Assembly (NCBI GenBank): GCA_012861695.1
Contig: JAAOOA010000027.1
Span: 13,496,643-13,560,642, forward strand
From: Trematomus loennbergii
Taxonomy: Eukaryota; Chordata; Actinopteri; Perciformes; Nototheniidae
DNA length: 64,000 nt
Direction of reading: 5' to 3'
Shown here: in pieces, positions 57,857-64,000 of the stretch
How the letters are laid out: each line of letters starts with the position of its first letter
Position numbering within the stretch: the first letter of the stretch is position 1
The notes under the pieces: model-generated
Seen by the model: the letters and a program-made list of their open reading frames with translations, nothing else
Databases searched by the model: none
Told to the model about the DNA's origin: nothing
Translations under genes and position numbers: made by a program

Positions 57857-60491
57857 GTAATGTTGTTCGTTGAGGTAGACTCTCCTACACATTTTTTTAG
57901 ACATTCAACAATCCCTGATGTCTTACAAATCCCACATAGACAAATGATTATCAACTGAAATGATTGTTTAAGAAACGACAAGGTTAAAGTAAAGAAAGCC
58001 TTGGGTAATAGTTCTTGGGACTATCATGTGGTTAGCACTATTTCTAGTTGTACATATCCATCACAACAAGCCAGTTTAGATTTGTTGTCTTGATATAAGT
58101 ATTGTTAACCAGATTTCAGCCAGAATTTTCTAACCTACTTCCTGGTGAGAGAGGGGTGTGTGGGGGAAGGGGGGTATTGAGGAAGAAGGGGGTTGTGTGT
58201 GTGGCAGTTGTAGACATGTCTCCTGATTCCTGGCAGGGTTTGTCCTGCTCATCCTAACCAGCTGGAAGTTTAACCTGGCACGGCTGCCATGAGTCTTGCC
58301 TTTTCCCGTGTATGACTCATGGCTAGTCTATTTGAGTCACTTTTGCTCATTCACTGACTCATAGAGCAAGTTCTTCTTTTAACCAATACAGGAAGGAGAA
58401 CTCATTTAAGTTTACGAACGTGTTATGTATGATTGGAACCAATGGTTTTTGTTAGATTTTGCTATTTTTGACTCATACCCGTAAGAGAAATGTAAACAAA
58501 GTGTGCTTTAACTGGGGTTTGTTTATAAACCCACTCCAGTCCCACAGGCCATGGATGATTACTAGTGATTTGGTAAGCAACCAAAAGTATGACTTCGAAC
58601 CATCGAGGATAAAAATACAGTTGCCAAAGTGTGGAGTGTTACCATAGAAACATGGGTCAGATTTATTTGTCTTAAAGCCAGGTTCCAGAGATATTAAAAT
58701 AAGGTAGCAACAGACCAACCACACATGATACAAGGAAGAGTAGTTCAACTTGTGACATACTTAATGTGAAATGTATTTGGTTTATAATAGTTTGTTTGGC
58801 ATAACTGAGCCCTACAGTGACGTTCTTATTATTATCAAGAGTGACCTTGGTATTTCCAGCAAACCAGTTTTATTAGAGAACAAAATGCCCTGACACAATA
58901 GGTCGACAGTCTACCTTCAGATGTCTTTGGGATGTAGTTCAGGGTGTGTGGGGGACCATTGCCCAGGATTTTTGATTACATAACGGCATCTTTTTTACCT
59001 CAGCGTTTCTTTCATATTAATAATTTGTGCCTTCATCATAGGTTCCTGTCCCACCTGTTTACACTCTAGTTGCTGAAACACCCCCGGGGATTCAGGACAA
59101 ATATTGTACGTACTTTGCATAATATCGGTGTAGGCCTGCATTTTTTATTTACCCTTATTAGATCTTTGCTATTGGGCTTTATTCTTCAATGAGGTATAAA
59201 TATCTCTACCTCCATTCACCTTATTGGTGTATTTAAGAAGAAAGTGTCCATTATGTTTACAAATAATGCCACAGACTAAGCATCAATGGAATCACTACAT
59301 TGGTGTGGAATGACAGACGGAGTGTAGCTTCTCTGGAGAATGGTTGTAGATGGTTTTATGAAAGAGTGGAAAGGCTGGTTATAAGCAGGGAGTGGTGCTC
59401 TTGGCCTTGTCACTGTGGTCCCATTAATAATGTATTCCTTTGCTTTCAGGCAAACACAGGCCATCATGCTGACTCTTAGAGAAGGTCTCAAGTGTAATCT
59501 GCAGGCTTATATTTTCGCCTGAAATCACCCCCCACTCCTTTTATGAATGATTTATAGTTTACTCGCAAGCATCTTGCTATTATGTTCCTCTCCTCTTTCC
59601 AAGTAGGACAGTCACTATGAGGCGGCACATATGACCAGATTTCCTGGTGTGAGAGGTGCATCCCCCACCCCCACCCCCGTAACTAGAGCTACTTCCTCCC
59701 CAGGAAACATTCCAGAGCATTCTGCAGTGATGTATGTCCTGGTCAAAGGTCAACTTGTAGTCCTGAGCTGAGAGGGTTGTGAGACATGCAGCAACAGGAA
59801 GTGGACCTCCTGGTTGACCTCTGTTTGGGGCTGCCGCAGACACTATTAGTCTCACATGCCAAGGCCGCAGGTCATTGAGAGTTTGTTTGTATTAATTCAT
59901 CATAAACACCGGCTAACATCACATATTACTTGAAGTTAAAATAAATACCAATATCCCAATATATCAACAACCTTAAATATATTTTCAGAGTGTTTTAAGC
60001 CTAAAATATGCAAGTTATTGTTTAGCTTGAGAGAGACGAATACTTCTTGAATGTTGACAATCCAACCTGTTTTGACTCCACTGCCATAGCTCCAAGTGTG
60101 TCATGCACTTAAAGATGTAGAGTGCAAGAACACATAATACACCTCCATGTCAAACTAAATCAGACAATATTAAAGAAAGTATGAACACAATCCAACTCCT
60201 TAGACATAATAACGTTGGCACCTCTGAGGCACAGACTTTGTCTTTAACACGTGAAACCTAAAGCAAAGTCCTATGGTGATGAGAGACATTTAACACAAAC
60301 TGAGTTATTAAGACATTTTAAAGGTTGTCATGCATACATGGTTGTAATGTAATGGAAACTAGAATATATTACACAGACCACGCTTTGTTTGCACTTCTGG
60401 AATTGAGGCAAAGCATCTTGTTTCCACCACCACTAAGTGGGACAGACAATAATACCTTTTGTGTTGATTAAATGTTTTTCAATCACTAGCA

Positions 60492-60571
60492 AAATATTGC
60501 AACGTACAGTTATGTAGTCACATGGAAATATTGCAATGTACAGTTATGTAGTCACATGGAAATATTGCAAT
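60492..60571. repeat. 34-bp tandem repeat, about 2.4 copies
   Basis: The unit aaatattgcaatgtacagtt plus atgtagtcacatgg repeats with a 34-bp period at 60492, 60526 and 60560, with one mismatch between the first two copies. Confidence 0.95.
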
Positions 60572-63523
60572 GGTAAGAGGTCAACTGCCTGTTGCTCCTT
60601 AACCTGCAGAGATCACGTTTATTTGTATCAGTGAGGTATAACACAATACTTGTGTTTTCAGTAGAAATGAGATAATAATTGATAAGGCTTAGTATAAGGG
60701 CAGAAGAGAACTAAAGTAATTCCTTTCAAGGGTATCTCCCAAAACGTAATGTTATGTCTATAAGAAGTATAGCACTTGGTCCAGCTGCACTGCTGGGCTA
60801 CATGAAGGCTGATTACCTATCGGTGACAGGTTTATGTCACATACATCATCTAGGGATGTAACATCAACTTGGATCAACAAATACCTTAAATGATCACCAA
60901 TCCAATATCATCCATTTCAAGTGAAAACCTCCAATATATAATCTCTAAGATACATTTTTGTTTTGAAATTCACATGCTACATCTGTGTCACCATTTCTGT
61001 CCGAACGCACCCCAAGTAATACACATTTTAATTTCATTGTAGTTGCTTAACAAAGCTTGGATATAAGTTTCTTGGTCACCCTAGGCTTGATATCCTATAC
61101 AGTATCTGTTGTACTGAGTCAAACAACCTTTGCTGACCTTAGTTCAAGTGCCATACCGCCCATCATTAAGAATTCATTATGGTAGTTCCACATGCTATCA
61201 ATGACATGTACATGTTGCATGGAAACCAAAGTGTATAACCTTATAATTAAAACCTGTCTCACTTTTCATGACAGGCAATGTCAGATTGTCTTGCATCTCA
61301 ATATTGTTCACGAATATTTAGAAGTACAAGGCACCAACAGGCCAAGCTATTAGTAGTACCATCCGTAGACCGCAAGTTAGACTGCAGGGAAGTCTGACGA
61401 ATTAGAAAGCCAGCGAGTCATTTAGCAGCGTTTCCTCTTTAGATATACCTGAAGTACAGATGCCCTTAGTTCACATATTGTTCATCCTCCCTCATTTATT
61501 GAATCGATCTCTGTGTTCCCTGAAGTGTGTTTACACTTATTGTTATTGCAGTTCTGCTATGTCAATGACTATCGCTGCGAGTGTGCCTGTTGCTGATGTT
61601 AATGAGCTGTTAAAGACCATCTGGCGGTATTTGTGTGATGATAATTCGCTCCACGCAGCACTGAAGGCCAGCCGGAACAGGCTCATGTTGTGGCTAACTT
61701 TTACCTTGTCCTTGTGGAAGATGTCCTGTAGTGGTTGCTCGGGAGCTGTTCATGACGTACTTGTGTCTGTGTTGTTCTCCTAGCTGTCTGTACTGTACCT
61801 GGCAGGTGTTTTCTGGTAAAGGCTGCGATCATTCCGAGCAGCTGCTTCTTCTGTGTCCTCAGTCGACTTTGATGCATTTGCTCAAAACATTTCCCTGAAC
61901 ATCTTCCATTCATTGTGCCAATAAGTCAGCATCCTTCCACATTTTGTACACAATTACAGCCTTGATAGGGCGATTGCATCTGGAAGGTTTTTGTTTTGTT
62001 TTTTACATGCAGCAGTGTTTGGGCAGAACAATAATTTGTGTATGATTTTAATCCTGACCTGAAACCTGAGTCATTCACATTTTAATTTGAACAAAAGGCT
62101 CTTTGTAAACATAGGTATTTATAACGGCAACAGACGCACTCACATGGTGGTACTATGAAAAACTAGAAAAATACAAACTAATATGCTGTTATTCAATACA
62201 GTACAATACATCTGCAATAAACTTCATATCACTTTTGACCCATAAATGTATAGGCTATTGTGTTGATGTTGGAATATACTGCATTATATTATATCAAGAA
62301 TAGTTCTTGATATATAACTCTAGCCCATATGGAAGATCAAAATATTATAACACCAGTACAAAGTAATCTTTCATTAAATGTACTAAATTATTCCCAATAA
62401 AAAAAGGATTCGCAGGTAGTATTTACGTTTGTATATAATTGCATTCAAATGTACCTACAAATGTCCCTTTATTTAGGGTGGGGTACAAAAATAAACCACA
62501 AATGATGGGTGTTCAATTATAAAAATTGTTTGATTTTTTTCAATAACTCAAAGACTAAATTATAATTGGAAATAACATTTTAATTGTCTCAAAATCAAAT
62601 AAGAAGCGTTGGAATGTGATCCCTTTTCAGGACATACTTTAGTAAAGCCATTTGTTCTCTTTAATCACTGAAGTATTGCAGTAAGCATTTTGAGTATTGT
62701 TTTTGTTGACAAATAGTAATCAACTGTCATAGTGTTGATGGTAAATGCTAGTGGAAACAAAAGTGGAAATATATCCAGCAAATAGGATTGTATCGGAAGC
62801 TGTCCAGTGCAATCTCTAAAACAAGGCAGCTATACGTACTGTCATGTTGTTCAAATACCTGTCTTCTACAGACAGCATGTGATACCTGTGAAAGTACTCC
62901 TCCATAACAGACAGGAATGACAGGTTCATCTTGAAGTCAATATACTGAGGCGACTCGTTTAAATGGTATCATTCGTTGAAGCCAGTTGACAAAAGCAATG
63001 TTTTCCATATTTAAATTGTTCACATTCATGCCTAGGGCTTCGACAAGTTCTGTGCTTATTTATTTGCGGTCTTATTTGTCAAATATTTTTGCTTTCGGCT
63101 TCAAAAGTACCATCTGTGATGATCTGGTACTGTTACCATATTGGTCAGTCAGATTCTCCACTGTGTTTAAAGGCCTCAGGGCAGCCAAGGCAGCGATCAT
63201 GTGGTGTACAAACTGCTTCCCTGTTCTCATGAAGTGACTCATCAAGAATGAGATTAGTCACAGATATATACTGTGGTGTGTATTTATCTTGAAGTTGTGG
63301 GGGTGGACTTCAGTGTTCCAGACTGTGAGACTAACTTGTTTCTAATACAGGCCAGAATACACAACCTTTATGATCAGTGCTTTTTTACTGAGTCTATCTT
63401 TAGACAAGAATACCTCATATCAACCTTGTTGTCTTTAGAGCCTTGTGTGTATCTTGAATGTGATGTCCATGACTGGCTGTAAGGGGCCATAGTTTATGAC
63501 TGAGAGCAGTGTAGCAGATCACA

Positions 63524-63525
<2 letters not shown>

Positions 63526-63555
<30 letters not shown>
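63526..63555. repeat. (GT)n microsatellite
   Basis: Fifteen uninterrupted GT units. Confidence 0.97.
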
Positions 63556-63558
<3 letters not shown>

Positions 63559-64000
63559 CAGCTGCCAGATGACTCTCATTTGCTCTCACCCTGCACCCTC
63601 TGTCCGCCCACATCCCTAAGCACTCCCAGGAACTGAGACAGAGTAGTTAATCAAATATCTACTCAAAACACACACTGCTAGAGCCTAACCTTAAACTCTT
63701 TGCTCTCCTGAATACACTGCATTTACATTTGAAAATGTATCACTATCAGCAGTAGGATGATATCAACTTTTATCATTTTTGTGAACTGAATAGAATTGGG
63801 TTTTTAACTCTTAAATGGGCAAAAAATGTTTTATGACTTGTTGTGGATAAGAACCTCACTCTTTAAAACATATAGGCTGTTACTCAACAAAATAATTAAT
63901 CTATTATATAAATGTTCAGCAGGGTTGCTTGGCAGATATTGTTATAATGGTAAAGTTGGTCACACTTACTCGCATTAAACATTAAAAAATATTTGTAATC

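Larger units (their letters stand above)
57857..64000. other. Long intron or intergenic DNA, no further exon recognised
   Basis: About 6.1 kb without recognisable coding sequence. It contains a short tandem duplication (60492-60571) and a (GT)n run (63526-63555). The open frames here have no recognised domain. If the exon at 57760 is real, this is its first coding intron. Confidence 0.5.

Noticed and set aside
62986..63237. 83-codon plus frame, and minus text resembling FMRTGKQFVHHMIAALAAL
   Set aside because: I could not link either strand to a known family or to splice sites. It may be an old repeat.

Overview
The window is teleost (ray-finned fish) nuclear DNA: intron-rich vertebrate genes, AT-rich introns, and a repeat set typical of fish (DIRS, PIF/Harbinger, Ty3/Gypsy with chromodomain, hAT and TTAA-flanked miniature elements, L2-like LINEs). 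The genes form a conserved block. In human, XAB2, PET100, PCP2 and STXBP2 sit together on 19p13.2. Here, all on the minus strand, are the 5' half of xab2 (151-3603, continuing off the left edge), a greatly expanded pcp2-like GoLoco gene (24948-31008), the complete 19-exon stxbp2 (32483-45105) and the complete 4-exon pet100 (46932-48337). No RNA gene, CRISPR array or bacterial feature was seen.

Between xab2 and the pcp2-like gene lies about 20 kb of repeats. A 1.6-kb foldback element with about 250-bp inverted arms and a tandem core (3753-5395) lies just upstream of xab2. Next is a minus-strand LINE fragment split by a DIRS-type tyrosine-recombinase retroelement (5728-20783). The DIRS element is split by a PIF/Harbinger element (7987-15789), which is split in turn by a young, nearly intact Ty3/Gypsy element (8088-13356) with almost identical LTRs and a perfect CATTA target duplication. 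The DIRS body also carries a truncated inverted Harbinger copy and an hAT-like element. To the right are an L2-like tail with a 26-bp perfect hairpin and the last two exons of a sarcomeric myosin heavy chain, cut off from the rest of that gene.

The most unusual gene is the pcp2-like one. Mammalian PCP2 has two GoLoco motifs. This gene has nine recognisable GoLoco motifs plus one decayed copy, in a repeating exon cassette, followed by a long Pro/Ser/Lys/Gly-rich tail. GoLoco motifs bind GDP-loaded G-alpha-i/o, so the product could in principle engage several G-alpha subunits at once. stxbp2 (Munc18-2) is a membrane-fusion chaperone, pet100 a cytochrome c oxidase assembly factor and xab2 a splicing and repair factor.

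Right of pet100, 48.4-64 kb is mostly non-coding. A GC-rich possible first exon lies near 49.7 kb, and a plus-strand first coding exon of an unrecognised gene lies at 57760-57856, preceded by an apparent long 5' UTR and an upstream ORF. Intergenic miniature elements also lie here.

Three otherwise well-conserved genes (xab2, pcp2-like, stxbp2) and the young Gypsy pol each contain 1-2 nt indels. In xab2 and stxbp2 all are deletions, several in short homopolymers or dinucleotide runs. This pattern fits residual consensus errors of a long-read assembly better than independent pseudogenisation.
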